Of a stretch of 64,000 bases of DNA, positions 1 through 13,494 are shown piece after piece; position 1 is the stretch's first letter, and each line of letters begins with the position of its first letter. The position numbers were made by a program, and so were the translations under genes. The DNA is from Cephalopachus bancanus. Taxonomy: Eukaryota; Chordata; Mammalia; Primates; Tarsiidae. The notes under the pieces are model-generated. The model did no database searches. It was not told the origin of the DNA and saw only the letters and a list, made by a program, of their open reading frames with translations. The stretch lies in assembly GCA_027257055.1 (NCBI GenBank), contig JAPVLO010000618.1, forward strand, positions 62,001 to 126,000. Reading direction: 5' to 3'.

Positions 1-706
1 TGGGCTGCACTTGGGGACCATCCTTGTCTTGCTTTGCTTTTTATTCTTTGATCAAGTGGAGACGGCACCTGCCAGTCAGACCCGTGCAGGGCCTGGCCAT
101 GTGTTTGATCTACTGTATTGGGGTTGTTACCTCGTGCCCTGTGCCCAGCTCCTCAGGGCTGGGCAGGTCTCTCTCAGTTTCTTGTCCTCATGGGCTCAGT
201 GCCTGCATGTCTGGCCAAGGTAATGTCCAGTAAGTCCCCCATATCCTCCTTCAGGCAGTTGGGGTACATTCTCTAGGCCTCTGCAGCCTCGGGTTGTGGG
301 CAACGCTTGCTCCCATGTATGGATCTGGCCACTGGGATATTGGGGCTCACAGTTAGTCAGCAGAAGAACTGGAATTGGGTGGTCCTGGACACTTCCTTAG
401 GGAGTGGGAACACTGAGTAAGGTTGAGGTTGAAATAATGAGTTTGAGGGTAGGAAGCTGGCTGGGAGTGTGTAATCGCCCACACCTATGGCAGCTGGAAA
501 CCACTTAGGAGATGCCTACTGTTAACATATTGATTATGGCATGCAGGACTCGCAGGGAGCCTAGGATTCCCAGTCCCCACCACATCCATCAAGTCTTTAC
601 GGAGGCAGGGGTTACCATCATTTGCAAGAACATGTGTAGCCAGCAAGGAGCTCATGATAGTACATAGCACAGCCCTTGTTTCCTCTCAAAACTTTCACAG
701 CAAGTT

Positions 707-1013
707 GGCCGGGTGTGGTAGCTCACACCTGTAACCCCAGCACTTTGGGAGATAGAGACAAGAGGATTGTCTGAACTCACGGGTTCGAGACCAGCCTGAG
801 CATCATGGCGCGACCTCTTCTCTACAATAAATAAAACATTAGCTGTGCTGGTGCATGCCTGTGGTTCCAGCTACTTGGAAGGCTGAAGTGGAAGGATCAT
901 CCATTCAGCAGGTCAAGGCTGCAGTAGCCGTGAGGGTGCCACTACACTCCAGCCTGAGTGAAAGAGCGAGACTCCGACTCAAACAGCAGCAACAACAACA
1001 AAAGAAAACAAAA
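707..1013 (+). mobile_element. Alu, older lineage
   Basis: Full dimer starting ggccgggtgtggtagctcac, with a CAACAA-rich tail. It is flanked by near-copies of 'cagcaagt' (693-706 and about 1017-1028). Confidence 0.9.
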
Positions 1014-1744
1014 GTTTTATAGCAAGTCTAAAGCATGCCTACCTCTCAGTGACCCTCCAGCAAGTTAAAATAAGCAAGGCAAAAAAGCATCAAAATACCT
1101 TAAATACAAAACTTTTGAGACAGCCTCCCCTCATGCCTCCATTTATTTAGGAAATCATCTGCTTGTGATAGTCAAAGAGGGCTTGCTTGCTCTCTAGTCC
1201 CAGCTGCAGGTATTTCACTCATTTGCAAAAGAAGTGATCCGCTAAGAGACGACTTTTAGTCTAATGTGGAAGGAAATCAGACACCAAATGAGAGAGGTGG
1301 GTGCATGCGGAGAGCTTTGGCATTTCTTCTCTGAACTCTTACCAGGTGGCTCTGAGTGCTGAGATGTGCTTCACTGAGTGATATCAGGTCCCACTGAGTA
1401 GTCATTGTTTCTGTCACTTCTTAATTGGTGTGCTCAACTCCAACAGCCATGTGTGTGCCTGTGCTGTGGGTGAGTGTGAGCATGGGGGAGGGGTGCGGCT
1501 TTCCTCTGGGCACCTGTGTTTGGGTACAGTATGTGGGATTGGTCACCTTCTCTTGTCACCCACATTTCCTCACCGGGTCCAGAATCTGACCAGAAAGGAA
1601 ACCTCATTTGTTCATCTGGCATGTCCTAAGGTCAGAGGGCTTCCTGTCCCTGTGAAACCAGTGCCACAGACCAGAGGACTGACGACAGACAGCACCCCCA
1701 AAGTGTTGTCTGCATGTCCCTTTGTGATCTTCTCCCTCCCACCT

Positions 1745-1912
1745 GTTCCCCCCCAGCCCCAACATGGATGTGCTTTCTGTCCCTATAGGTTGGCTTGCAT
1801 TTTCTGGAATTTTATATAAAGGGAGTCCTGTAGCAGGCATTCCCTTCTGTCTGACTCCTTTCCCTTGGAATGATTCCTTTGAGATGTGTCCATGTTGTCT
1901 AGTGTACCAATA
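1745..1912 (-). mobile_element. L1 remnant
   Basis: 'tttctgtccctataggttgg', 'tctgtctgactcctttccct' and 'gatgtgtccatgttgtctag' correspond to the antisense of an old mammalian L1 (L1M) 3' region. Copies of the same segment lie at 37390 and 47695. Confidence 0.55.
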
Positions 1913-2596
1913 GCTTGTTCCTTTTTATTGATTTGTCAGGTTTCAGGTGGAGATATATACATGGCTAGTTTTTAGAGAATAGTTGAAAGGAGAGCCAAGA
2001 GTAAGAGCAGAGGCCAGAGGCCATTCCCTTGTCTGCAGTGCATCCTGAGAAGGGCGCTTCTTGGGATGGCGGGAGAGAAGGGCCCTCCTGCCTGTGCTGA
2101 TCTGCGAGCCCATTCTAGTGCCATAAAGTTTGAACTACGACCTTGACTTCACCTTCTGAGTTTAGATAAGATCTGTTTACCACCATGTTTAAGGTTATTA
2201 GAGACCTTCACTTTATCACCAACAAATGGTGATAGAAAGTTTTGATGATTAAGGGGTGTGCAATGTTAATTTGGAAAGAGGATGCAGGACCAGCCACTTT
2301 CTTTCAGTGTTCTATTTCTAACCCCCCTTTTAATTTTAATATCTTTTAAAAATCAAAGTATGCAAACCTGGCAAAGTAGGGACTAAAGGGAGGTCCAAAC
2401 TACCTGTACGATGTCCACTTGTATACCTAATCCTGAATTATACTCCACATCTTTAAAATAAATGTAAAACAAAAACAAGCAAAAAAAAAAATCAAAGTAT
2501 GATAGCCTTTGTACTTAGAGGAAGTCTTGTTACACAGAAAATAATGTGACTTGAACTTGCATGCAGCTGGATCCTATTTTAAATTTTTGGGAATAT

Positions 2597-2902
2597 GGCC
2601 AGGTGTGGTGGCTCATGCGTATAATCACCGCACTCTGGGAGGCTGAAGCAAGAGGATTGCTTGAGGCCAGGATTTCAAGACCAGCCTGAGCAACATAGCA
2701 AGACCTCACCTCTACAAAAAATTAAAATTAGCCAGATATGGTGGCATGCGCTTATAGTCCCAGCTACTTGGCAGGCTGAGGCAGAAATATCGACTGAACC
2801 CAGGAGGTCAAGCTGTGGTGAGCCATGATCATGTCACTGCACTCCAGCCTGGGTGACAGAGTGAGACCCTCACTCAAAAATAAATAAATAAATAAAAATA
2901 AA
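2597..2902 (+). mobile_element. AluJ-like
   Basis: Full dimer with an AAATAAAT tail. The probable target duplication is tttttgggaatat / ttattgggagtat. Confidence 0.9.
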
Positions 2903-3053
2903 ATTATTGGGAGTATATGTTAGAAAACAAAAATTTTAACCTCAAGGCTAAAATCTGTTTGCTGCTTCTATTTTCCCAGTTGTAAGTGAACGCATCTAGA
3001 CTTCTATGAAATTATTCACACCATGGAATATTCTGTAGCAATTCAAGGTGCTG

Positions 3054-3350
3054 ATTTTTGGGGCTTTTTAGTTAGAGTCTCACTCCGTCACCCAGGCTGG
3101 AGTGCAGTGGCATGCTCACAGCCACCGTAGCCTTGACCGGTTGGGCTTAGGTGATCCTTCTACTTCAGCCTTCCAAGTGACTGGAACCACAGGTGCGTGC
3201 CACCATGCCTGGCTAATTTCTTGATTTATTGTAGACATGAGGTCTTGCCAAGTTGCCCAGGCAGGTCTCGAACCCCTGGACTCAGGCAATCCTTTCACCT
3301 CTACCTCCCAAAGTGTTGGGATTACAGGTGCAAGCCTCCACGCCTGGCTT
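3054..3350 (-). mobile_element. Alu, intermediate lineage
   Basis: Full dimer, flanked by the target duplication caaggtgctg (3044-3053 and 3352-3361). It carries the 'gccaagttgcccaggc' form of the left arm. Confidence 0.93.
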
Positions 3351-4530
3351 ACAAGGTGCTGTTTATGAGGAGTTTATAAAGTAGGACAGATGCTTACTTA
3401 TGCTCTAATGAAAAACTGCATAAGCAACGTAGAAAGGGAAAAGGAATGGACTGTACACCCAGCTGCTACATGTGTCTTCTCGTTGTGGAATTTGGATGAG
3501 TTCTTCTGCCACTTCTTTTCACTTTTGTGTAATGTAAAACTCTTCTGTAGTAAATATTTATTTTTAAGGATGCAGATAGATGTTGTACACAGCTTGCTTT
3601 GCAAAACTTGGCTTTTCCTACCTGAAGACTGAAAGATGTTTGGTTTTCTCTATTTTTAAAATCCTTCAGATCCTCCATGGCAGTGATTACAGTAAAATAA
3701 TATGTATGCAAGGATTTGTATAATGCATAATATAGCAGAGAAGATGAATTAGTGCACACATTTTTTGGCTTGTTTAATTTGCCTTCTCCCTTTTGCTTAC
3801 ATAGTCAGTGATGAAAACCCTGCAGAGTTTCTGACTTGGACCATGTGACATTCCTAGGAAGAGACAAGAGAGGAGGTGGGAGAATACCATCCCCCCTGCC
3901 CCCTGGTCTGCTGTGTACCAGACACAAGATACTCACTGTGCCTCGTCCTATACCCAGACTCCACGTGAGCCTCGGGGTTAAAATTACTCCCTGGCAGTTA
4001 TGGCTGGAGTCTCCCCCCACTGCTGGATACTCTTATACAGAGCCGTTCAGAATGAGTTATGTGGAGTGGCCACCGAGTCAAGTCTTCTGATGGTCAGAAT
4101 CCTACCGTTGTGTGGTGAGGGATGCTGTGTTGGGTAGTGTCTGCCTGCTATAGTCATTTGTCAGTTTAACATTCTGAGTTGTAAATTTTTGATTTATGAC
4201 TTCCTGAGATTCTTTTCTTTTAATTTTTGTTAAAGCAACATACATTTATTAGTTTGGACCACTTCCCTCTTAACCTATTGTTCTACTTGATGATTGATGC
4301 ATTTTTACTTAAGGAACATTCCTGAAGATCCACATGGGATTCCAAGAGATTTTACTGAAATAATCTCCTATTTTTCTTTTCAGTCACGGCAGATCTACAC
4401 TGCCCTGGTGTCCTTGGGAAGTAGTTTGTATCATGAGGCACACAGTGGCTGACCTTTCGTGATCAGTCATAGCTGGTGTGGGTTCTGCTGCTCCCTCCCT
4501 CCCTGAATTCTCTCCTTGAGTCTGCAGGCA

Positions 4531-4797
4531 GCACTTTTTTTTTTTTTTTTTTGAGTCAGAGTCTCAGTCTGTCACCCAGGTTGACTGCTAGGTGCAGGCA
4601 ATCTTTCTGCCTCAATCTTCCAAGTAATTGAGACTATAGGCACACACCACCAATCCTAGCTAATTTTTTGATTTATTGTAGAGATGAGGTCTCACCATGT
4701 TGTCCTGACTGGTCTGGATCTCCTGGACTCAGGAAATCCTCTTGCCTTGGCCTCCCAAAGTGCTTGGATTACAGGCGTGAGCCACCGTGCCCAGTCA
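4531..4797 (-). mobile_element. Alu with internal deletion
   Basis: Starts with a T-run. About 40 bases are missing from the right arm after 'gtcacccaggttgactg'. Confidence 0.88.
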
Positions 4798-5351
4798 TTG
4801 CCTTCTTTGATTGCACAGATGTCTATGATTCAGCAGTTTCAAAGGGACTCCCCCGTCCCTCCTCTCCCATCACAAGAAAGGCTGCAGGGAACCCGTAGGT
4901 TTCAGGCTGGGTTGCCTGGTCATTGGGTTTCCACAAGAAAGCAAACCTAGCCACCTGGCTTAGGGCCCGTAAGGGCAGGAGCCCTGGATCTGTCTGTGTC
5001 TGTCTCTGACTCTGTCTGCTCCTCCCTCTTTTTCTTCCTCCCTGCCCCCTTACCTCCCCCCTTAACCAGGGGTGGGGTAGGATCTGTCTTGGGGGGGATA
5101 GGAGGGTAAGGTGGGAGAGAAAGCTGGAATTTTCCCCAGACCTGCATGGTCTACCGGAGCCCCTTTCTGATGCCCATCAGAAAGACTGGGTACTCCCAAC
5201 TGGCAGAGATGCTTTGTTAGGAATGGGGGGGCAAGGGACAGTGCTGGTCACTCTTGGGGCTGAGTTTTATGTATCCTGGGCGAACATAGTATATTGTTGT
5301 TTTTTAATACCATTTTTAGAAGGGTTTTCTATCTACAGAGAAGTTGCTGAG

Positions 5352-5665
5352 GCTACAGTGGCTCATGCCTGTAACCCCAGCACTTTGGGAGGAAGAAGTG
5401 AGAGGACTGCCTGAGCCCAGGAGTTCAAGACCAGCCTGGGCAACTTGGCGAGAACTCATCTCTTCAATTAAAAAAAAAAATAAGCTGGGTGTAGTGGTAT
5501 GCTCCTGTGATTCCAGTTACTTAGAAGACTAAGGCAGAAGGATTGCCTTGAGCCCAGCAGGTCAAGGTAACTGTGATCATGTCACTGCACTCCAACCTGG
5601 GCAATAAACTGAGACTCCAACTCAAAGATAGATAGACAGACAGACAGACAGACACAGACAGACAT
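5352..5665 (+). mobile_element. Alu with GATA/GACA tail
   Basis: Dimer inserted in an L1 fragment. The target duplication is agagaagttgc(t/c)gag. The tail has grown into a (GATA/GACA) microsatellite (5625-5663). Confidence 0.92.
5625..5663. repeat. (GATA/GACA)n microsatellite
   Basis: Tetranucleotide run grown from an Alu tail. Confidence 0.9.
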
Positions 5666-6086
5666 AGAGAAGTTGCCGAGATGGTGCAGAGATTTCACAC
5701 ACAGCCCACTCCTGTATCCCCCCTCTTGTTAATATGTTGATTTTCTGTGGTGCATGTGTTCAAGTAATGAACTCCCACTGCTACTCCCACTGTTAACTAA
5801 AGCCCATGCTTTATTTGGATTTCCTTAGTTTCTCATTAATGTCCTTTTCTGTCCTGAGATTCCATCCAGGATACCACTTGATGTTTAATCTTCCTGTCAC
5901 CTTAGGTTCCTCTTGGCTGGGTCAGTTTTTTGTTTCTGATTATCCTGGTCCTTTTGAGGAAGACTGGTCAGGTATTTTGTAGACCAGGCCCCTCTCTTGG
6001 AATTTGTCTGATGGTTTTGGGGAAGAAGGCCACAGATCATTCTATCATACACAATATGTTTTTTTACTTTGATTTTTCCATTGATT

Positions 6087-6396
6087 TTCTTTTTCTTTTC
6101 TTTTCTTTTTTTTTTTTTTTGAGTTGGAGTCTCACTCTGTCGCCCAGACTGGAGTGCAGTGGCCACTCCTGGCCACTGCAGCCTCGACCTGCTGGGCTCC
6201 GGCGATCCTTCCGCCTCAGCCTTCCGAGTAGCGGGAATTACAGGCATGTGCTACCACGCCCAGCTGATTTTTTTTTATTTATTGTAGAGATGAGGTCTCG
6301 CTGCCCAGGCGGGTCTTGAACCCGCGGGCTCAGGCAATCCACTCACCTCAGCCTCCCAAAGGCGCGGGATTACAGGCTGAGCCACCGAGCCTGGCT
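6087..6396 (-). mobile_element. Alu, youngest local lineage
   Basis: CpG-rich dimer with the 5-base left-arm deletion (gtctcgctgcccagg) and 'caggctgagccaccgag' end. First of four Alus in a row. Confidence 0.95.
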
Positions 6397-6704
6397 TCTT
6401 TTCTTTTTTTTTTTTTTTTTTTTTTTTTTGAGTTGGAGTCTCACTCTGCCGCCCAGACTGGAGTGCAGTGGCCGCTCCCGGCCACCGCAGCCTCGACCTG
6501 CTGGGCTCCGGCGATCCTTCCGCCTCAGCCTTCCAAGTAGCCGGAATTACAGGCGTGCGCCACCACGCCCGGCTGATTTTTTTGATTTATTGTAGAGATG
6601 AGGTCTTGCTGCCCAGGCGGGTCTCGAACCCGCGGGCTCAGGCAATCCACCCACCTCAGCCTCCCAAAGGCGCGGGATTACAGGCTGAGCCACCGAGCCC
6701 GGCT
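6397..6704 (-). mobile_element. Alu, youngest local lineage
   Basis: Nearly the same sequence as the preceding copy and directly abutting it, with a 27-base T-run. It carries the same 5-base deletion and many intact CpGs. Confidence 0.95.
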
Positions 6705-7270
<566 letters not shown>

Positions 7271-7679
7271 ATGTTCAACCCAACTTTTCTTAACTTTAGG
7301 AATTAATGAAGATTTTTTTACAATCTCTTTGCTTTGGAAAATTTCCTTTGATGATACAATTTTTTTTAGGAAGAAAATTAATTTTCTTCTGAAAGTGTTT
7401 TGGTGAAGATGCTTTGTTACTGGAATATCAGAGTTGCTGAATATAGCAGATTTTTTGAGATAATTGTCCCAGACAGGAAAGTCTGCTAAGTGTGTCCTGT
7501 GGAAATGTAATTTATCTTATCCTGTGCCATTCTGCACCCTAAAAATAAATACTTTAGGCTTCAAAATAGTGTATGATCTGCTCTTGTGTTCATCAACTCT
7601 CACTCTTACAATGTTGTTTATCATTACCTCAAATATCATGATGTTGAGTTTAAAAGTTAATATATTTTTCTGGTTGGGA

Positions 7680-8185
7680 GTTGGCAAGAATCTTCTGGTA
7701 AGAGCCAGATAGTGAATGTTCTAGGTTTGATGGACCACTGATCTCTGTGGTGACTACTCAAGACTGTGGTAGCAGAAAGCAACCACAGCTTGTACATAAT
7801 GAAGGGTGTGGCTGTGTTCCAATAAATCTTTATTTTTATTTATTATTATTATTTTTTTGAGTTGGAGTCTCACTCTGTCGCCCAGATGGGAGTGCAGTGA
7901 CCACTCCCAGCCACCGCAGCCTCGGCCTGCTGGGCTCTGGCGATCCTTCTGCCTCAGCCTTCCAAATGCGCCACCACGCCCGGCTGATTTTTTTATTTAT
8001 TGTAGAGATGAGGTCTCGCCTGCCCAGGCGGGTCTCGAACCCGTGGGCTCAGGCAATTCACTCACCTCAGCCTCCCAAAGGCACGGGATTACAGGCTGAG
8101 CCACCGAGCCTGGCTAAATCTTTATTTATACTAACAGGCAACAGGCCAGGTTTGGCCCACAGACTGTAGCTTCCTGACCCTTGCT
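7680..8185 (+). mobile_element. hAT-type element, split by a younger Alu
   Basis: The left part at 7680-7835 ('agccagatagtgaatgttct', 'ggtgtggctgtgttccaata') and the right part at 8116-8185 ('aggccaggtttggcccacag') belong to the common mammalian hAT-Charlie-like family whose ends read 'ggcaaact…gggccagatagtaaa'. The Alu at 7836-8115 separates them and is flanked by the duplicated aaatctttattt. The outer ends of the element are worn. Confidence 0.7.
7836..8115 (-). mobile_element. Alu, youngest local lineage, with internal deletion
   Basis: Inserted in a hAT element with the exact duplication aaatctttattt (7824-7835 and 8116-8127). It lacks about 20 bases at the start of the right arm ('ttccaaatgcgccaccac') and has a 4-base left-arm deletion (gtctcgcctgcccagg). 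Confidence 0.95.
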
Positions 8186-8699
8186 TTATTGCAGAAGTGT
8201 GTACTGTCGTACTTTTTACCTTGTTTTTGTTTTGCTTTTGTCCTTTGTTTTGTGAGGGGAGCTCTGTCTCATTTAATTGTTTGGGACATACTTACAGGGC
8301 ACCTACTTTATTTGTGAGGCAGCTTACTAAGTATTGTATTGCTAAAGAATGTTTTGGAGACCAAGGAGCAAACCTGAGCAATGAGACGGGGTTCCCAGTT
8401 CCCCGTAACTTTTACCCCTCTTTCCTGCTGGAAGGACTAGCTTTGGAAATGGCAGGGGAGTCATTTCAAGCTAGCATCCCACCATCCCCTCACTGCCAAC
8501 CTTTCTGTTTTTTTCCTGAAAAACAGTCAAAGACTTTTATTGTCTCTAGGTATTGGAAAGGATGGGGGGGTAGCTTCCAGGCTGGCCCTCACCTCTGGTC
8601 ACACCTGCCCTTGCTGGCTCCCTCTCCTCCTTCTGCCTTTCTTTGCTCCAGCTGGAGCAGTTCTGGTTTCTGCCACAGACTGGCCCTCTTCAGGAGTTG

Positions 8700-9062
8700 A
8701 GAAACATCATTCTTGGTGGATCCAGCATAGCAACCCCTTTCTCCACATTTTGTGGGATGAATGCAGCTATGTAACTCACTACTCAGATTGAGAAATAGAA
8801 CATTTCTATTTATGTTCTAGGAATGTTCTAGCCCTGCACAGGTGCCCTTGAACGTCACCCCACGTCCCCAAAGATAGAGCTATCTTGAATTTTCACACCA
8901 TAGATTAGGTTAGCCTCTATTTGACCTTTATGTGAATGGGCTCATCCAGTATAGACTCTTGTATCTGATGTTTTCCAGTCAATATTATGTTTATGAGGTT
9001 CATTCATAGTATTGTTTGTGGCAGTTGTAGAGTGTTTGTATTGCTGTGCATTTCAGTTTGTT
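8700..9062 (-). mobile_element. L1 remnant
   Basis: 'tgaacgtcaccccacgtccc', 'tttatgtgaatgggctcatc', 'ttatgaggttcattcatagt' match the antisense of an old L1 3' end ('…aaggttcatccatgttgtag' type). It is degenerate and has no open frame. Confidence 0.55.
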
Positions 9063-9298
9063 TTTTTAAAAGCTACATTTGAAAATTCTCAGTGACCTTA
9101 ACCTTTCTATGGTCCCTTTTCATTCTTCCCTAGAGATTAGCCATTTGGAACACAGATTTGGCATCTATGTTGCCTTAGAGCCCATGCCTGGCTGCTCTGT
9201 GGTTGGTGTCTGCCTTGCAGAAAATTCATCATTTTCCCACTGTCACTTTGCAACTGTTTCAGTAGAGCATTGGGATTTGTGCTAGCTGCTTCTGGGCT

Positions 9299-9587
9299 TT
9301 TTTTTTTTTGAGTTGTAGTCTCACTCCGTCACCCAGACTGGAGTGCAGTGGCACACTCCCGGCCACCGCAACCTCCCCTGCTGGGCTCCGGCGATCCTTC
9401 CGCCTCAGCCTTCCAAGTAGCCGGAACTACAGGTGCGTGCTACCACGCCCGGCTAATTTTTTTGATTTATTGTAGAGATGAGGTCTCGCAAAGTGGCCTG
9501 GGCGGGTCTTGAACCCGTGGGCTCAGGCAAACAACTCACCTCGCCTCCCAAAGCACTGGGATTACAGGCTGAGCCACTGAGCTGGGC
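9299..9587 (-). mobile_element. Alu, recent lineage
   Basis: Contains 'cactcccggccaccgcaacc' and 'attacaggctgagccactga'. Flanked by cttctggg on both sides. Confidence 0.93.
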
Positions 9588-10630
9588 ACTTCTGGGTTTC
9601 ATTTCATTTAACATCTGCCATCCTTGATGACTATAAAGGTAGAATCTGGCTCTAAGACACATCAACTCCTCACTTTTAAAAGGGTAATCCAGCCGCCAGA
9701 ATGTCATCTTTGAGCTGTTGGTTTTTCTCCTTTTGGTTTCTTAAGGCATTTCACCATTTTTATTGTTCTTTGCTTGTCTTGGCTTCCGCTCAGTATCTGT
9801 GAAACTGGGCAGATCTTGTCGAATAAGTCTGGGCCAGGCTTATACCATTCAACCCTAGTGAACAGGAATTCGACCTCAGAAGTGTTTACATCTAACTCTA
9901 TTGGCTCTAATTGGAGGGGGCTTTGTAGAGTGTTGGAGGGGCATTCGCTTTGGGGACTTGTAGGCCCTAGGCCTGGTCACTCGGATGAGGATGCCTGCCC
10001 TTCCATAAACAGTCTTTGCAGTGAGTGACCATGCTGTGTTGGAATGCACTGTGCACCAAAGGGAGGTAGCATTTTTTTGTGGTTGTCACCATAGCTGTGT
10101 GAATCCAGATATGGTTGGAAATGTCAACATCCTTTTGATATAGTCAGCACAGATGGACATGAGAGACACAGTGCTGTGGGGATATCTGGGAAAGCTGAAC
10201 TCTAGTGACTGGGAGGAGGGGGGCTTGAGGGAGTAACTAGAGAAACATGTTTACAGGAGAATAACTGGTTAAATGTCGAGGTGCATAGAGCCTGCCATCT
10301 AAGAGGTCCTGGGACAAGCCTTGGCGAGTCTTAAAACATGACTGATCCGTGGGATTCACTTTATTTAGTGCTGATGTCCTCACTAGGGACTGGAGTCTGA
10401 ATCCTGGTAATGCCAACTTCGCATGTCAGCTGCTCCAAATAGTGTTCCCAGTCTCTTCAGTGTTTACAGTGTTGGCTGATCCTTGTCTAAGGATTTCCGC
10501 CATTTGATCTACTCTTTGTCCTAAAGAAATGGTTGTTCTTGGATCATTTTTTCTTTACTTTCCTCCTTTGCTTCTGGAACTACATTTCTCCTCACCTGCA
10601 AGACCCAGGGAAGGGGTGGAAGGAGGAATA

Positions 10631-10870
10631 TACAGCGGTGCCAAAAAAATTTATGCACATTTTAAGAGATGATTTCTATGTATTACTTTTCAAAGTTGAA
10701 TTGAATTATGGTAGCAATGTGTAATATGATGTCTACTCAACTGTGCTTCTGCCATTCTCTTTAACTGTCCTGTCTGTCGCATGGTGATGTTAGCATTCAT
10801 TTGATTAACGCCATCTTTTGAGCGAGCATCACATTTAAAATGTGTAGACATTTTATTGGCACCCCTTGTA
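10631..10870. mobile_element. Mariner-type non-autonomous DNA transposon with terminal inverted repeats
   Basis: The left end reads tacagcggtgccaaaaaaat and the right end, reversed, reads tacaaggggtgccaataaaa, an imperfect inverted repeat of about 35 bases bounded by TA dinucleotides. Length is 240 bases. TA target duplication, short length and 'ggtgcc' ends are typical of mammalian Tc1/mariner miniature elements. No transposase frame is present. Only the family assignment is uncertain. Confidence 0.85.
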
Positions 10871-11038
10871 TTATGGAGTTAGCACTCGGTGGCTGTTTAA
10901 CTTATACTCAGGGGAATTAATACCTGAAAAGCTTATTTTATGAGAGGGTTAATACCATTTATGCATTAGGACAAATACTGTATAGATTACAAGGGGGAAT
11001 ATGTTGCATAGATTTACAAATCCACATTTACAAATTCT

Positions 11039-11333
11039 TTTTTTTTTTTTTTTTTTGAGTTGGAGTCTCACTCTGTCACCCAGACTGGAGTGCAGTGGCC
11101 GCTCCTGGCCACTGCAGCCTCGACCTGCTGGACTCCGGCTATCTTTCCACCTCAGCCTTCTGAGTAGTCAGAATTACAGGCACGCGCTACCACAGCCGGC
11201 CGATTTTTTAAATTTATTGTAGAGATGAGGTCTCGCCAAGTTGCCCAGGTGGGTCTCGAACCCGCGGGCTCAGGCAATCCACTTACCTCAGCCTCCCAAA
11301 GCACAGGATTACAGGCTGAGCCACTAAGCTGGC
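11039..11333 (-). mobile_element. Alu, recent lineage
   Basis: Flanked by the exact duplication catttacaaattct (11025-11038 and 11334-11347). It keeps 'gccaagttgcccagg' but already has 'caggctgagccac'. Confidence 0.95.
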
Positions 11334-13117
11334 CATTTACAAATTCTCTAGTGCATGGCTGGGTCATGAGGAACCTGAATTTGCATATCCCCTCAGTCAC
11401 CGAAGTTAAGTTGGGGACTTGATGCAAAGCATGTGCTAAGTAAGTGTTTAGGTGCTAAGTATGTAGGATATAAAACCCCTTTGCTGAGGGATTTCAGGAG
11501 AGGACCTGGGAGGAGGCTTTTCACTACTGATTTATGTTCTGCTAATTAGCTGTTGGATCTTTAGCAAGTTACTTCCTATCTCCAGGACAAATAAACTGCC
11601 TGTCCTTTTGCATGTCTTATAGTTTCCTGAATCTGTCTAAAACATGGGGCCATTTAGGTATATCTCCCAGGATGAAGGGAAGTGAGGCCTTGGGTGAAGG
11701 GCCTTGTGTGTTACTCCCATTCATCCACCTTGTTCACCTGAAGGGTCAGAGTAAACGAGTATCCGCTCTGGTAAACATTTGCACCCTGACAGACACTGTT
11801 TTCATCCTCTGGGGACTAAGGGTACAGCTGGACTGCCTGTGAATCTCCTGGAAGACAGTGTAGGTGAGAGAGAGTGTGGGAGTACATACAGCCTGCCAAT
11901 CCAGAGCCCTGAACCAGCCTGGGCTCCTTCCTTTGGCAGGTGGGGCAGGAGAGTTACAGGCCTGGTGGCACCCGAGGGCCCAGGAAGATGGGAGCATACG
12001 TCTCTGTACCTGAGCACAGCTGCCTTGAGGGGAGACAGCACGTGCTGGTGAGAAGGAGCCGTTGCCTGGAGGCTTCTCCACACTCCCATCTTTCCCTTCT
12101 GCTGACCTTACATCCCTCTGCAGCACACTCAGCTTCCTTCCCTGGCTCCCCCCACCCTCCATGACCTGCCTTTCCAAGGGCTTGATTTCAGAGGTGCTGC
12201 TATAGCTTCTCCGTGGGGTGCTGGTGGCCTTATGGCACTTCCTAAGCTGGGTGGGCGTGGCTAGGAGTTTTGGGTGGTTACCAACATTTCTCCTCTGCTG
12301 AGGGCTCCAGTACATTTTACACATTGCCTAGAGCATGTCTTTATTGGCCTCTGGATCAAAACTTTTCTGCAGTCAACCTGGGGCCGAGTCCCCCTCTACT
12401 CATTCCCCACCCCCTTCAAATACTTTGCTCTAGGGTGGAAGGAAGGGCTGGGACTCCAATTAATGTCACGGACCTCTGACAACCCATTTGCTTAGCTTTT
12501 AGATCCAATGAAGATAACACCAACAGACAAAATAGGATACTCTTTCTTGAGTTTAAAAGGAATAAAAATAGTCACATACAATTTAGCCAGGAATGGGTAC
12601 ATCAGATTGTATTTTAAAGGAAGTGCTCCTTACTGTATAGTGTTTCAAAGCAGGCTGACACTGCAGGTGCTTCGGATACACTGTATCCGTTTTGGTGGGG
12701 AGGGAGGAGTGTGACCAGCATCTGTTCTCACACTGTGGAAAGTTGAAGGGGATGGAGGGCTGTCTTCTAGAGAAACACAGTCTTCATCCTGCTTGGTTAC
12801 TTTCTGTGCTGCTTGACAGCAGAAGGGAGAGCACTTGGATATCAGGTATTGGCGTCCACCGGGCTTAGTGCCTGAGTAATTCCCTCTGCTTCACAATGCT
12901 CTGGAACCCAGGCTCCTATGCCTCCCACTCCTACAGATGACTAATTGTCATGGACTTTGTGTTAATATATATATTAAATGGTTCTTGAATTTAAAAGGAT
13001 TTTTGACGCTTTTATCAAAATACTTCACACGGGTATTGCTCACTGGTTTTGAGTATTGTGAGGGGAAATGGCAAGGTGTGGCTTAGCTACACAAGTTGTG
13101 GTTTATTTGTGTTGTTT

Positions 13118-13416
<299 letters not shown>

Positions 13417-13427
13417 GGTTTCTTTGT

Positions 13428-13494
13428 TCGTGCATTTGTTTATTCAGAAAATATTTGAATGCTGACTGTATAAGCCAGGCTCTGCACTAGGCAG
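13428..13494 (-). repeat. L2-like tail fragment
   Basis: 'tgtttattcagaaaatattt' and 'agccaggctctgcactaggc' resemble the antisense 3' tail of L2/MIR3. Confidence 0.5.

Larger units (their letters stand above)
5285..6075 (-). mobile_element. Old L1 (L1M) fragment, interrupted by an Alu
   Basis: Sequence on both sides of the Alu at 5352-5665 runs on continuously: 'ttttctatctacagagaagt' before it, then 'gcccactcctgtatcccccc', 'ggtcaggtattttgtagacc' and 'ggaatttgtctgatggtttt' after it. These blocks belong to the antisense 3' half of ancient L1 elements. It is degenerate. Confidence 0.6.

Noticed and set aside
1430..1819. 129-residue open frame
   Set aside because: Its end overlaps an L1 remnant, it shows no motif and no splice context, and its composition is like the rest of the intron.
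8197..8700. 167-residue open frame with a hydrophobic start
   Set aside because: The hydrophobic start is a T-rich stretch; no family resemblance and no supporting signals.
11746..12324. 192-residue open frame on the minus strand
   Set aside because: It is the longest minus-strand frame, but three overlapping frames are equally open in this GC-richer stretch. No domain, splice site or promoter was seen.
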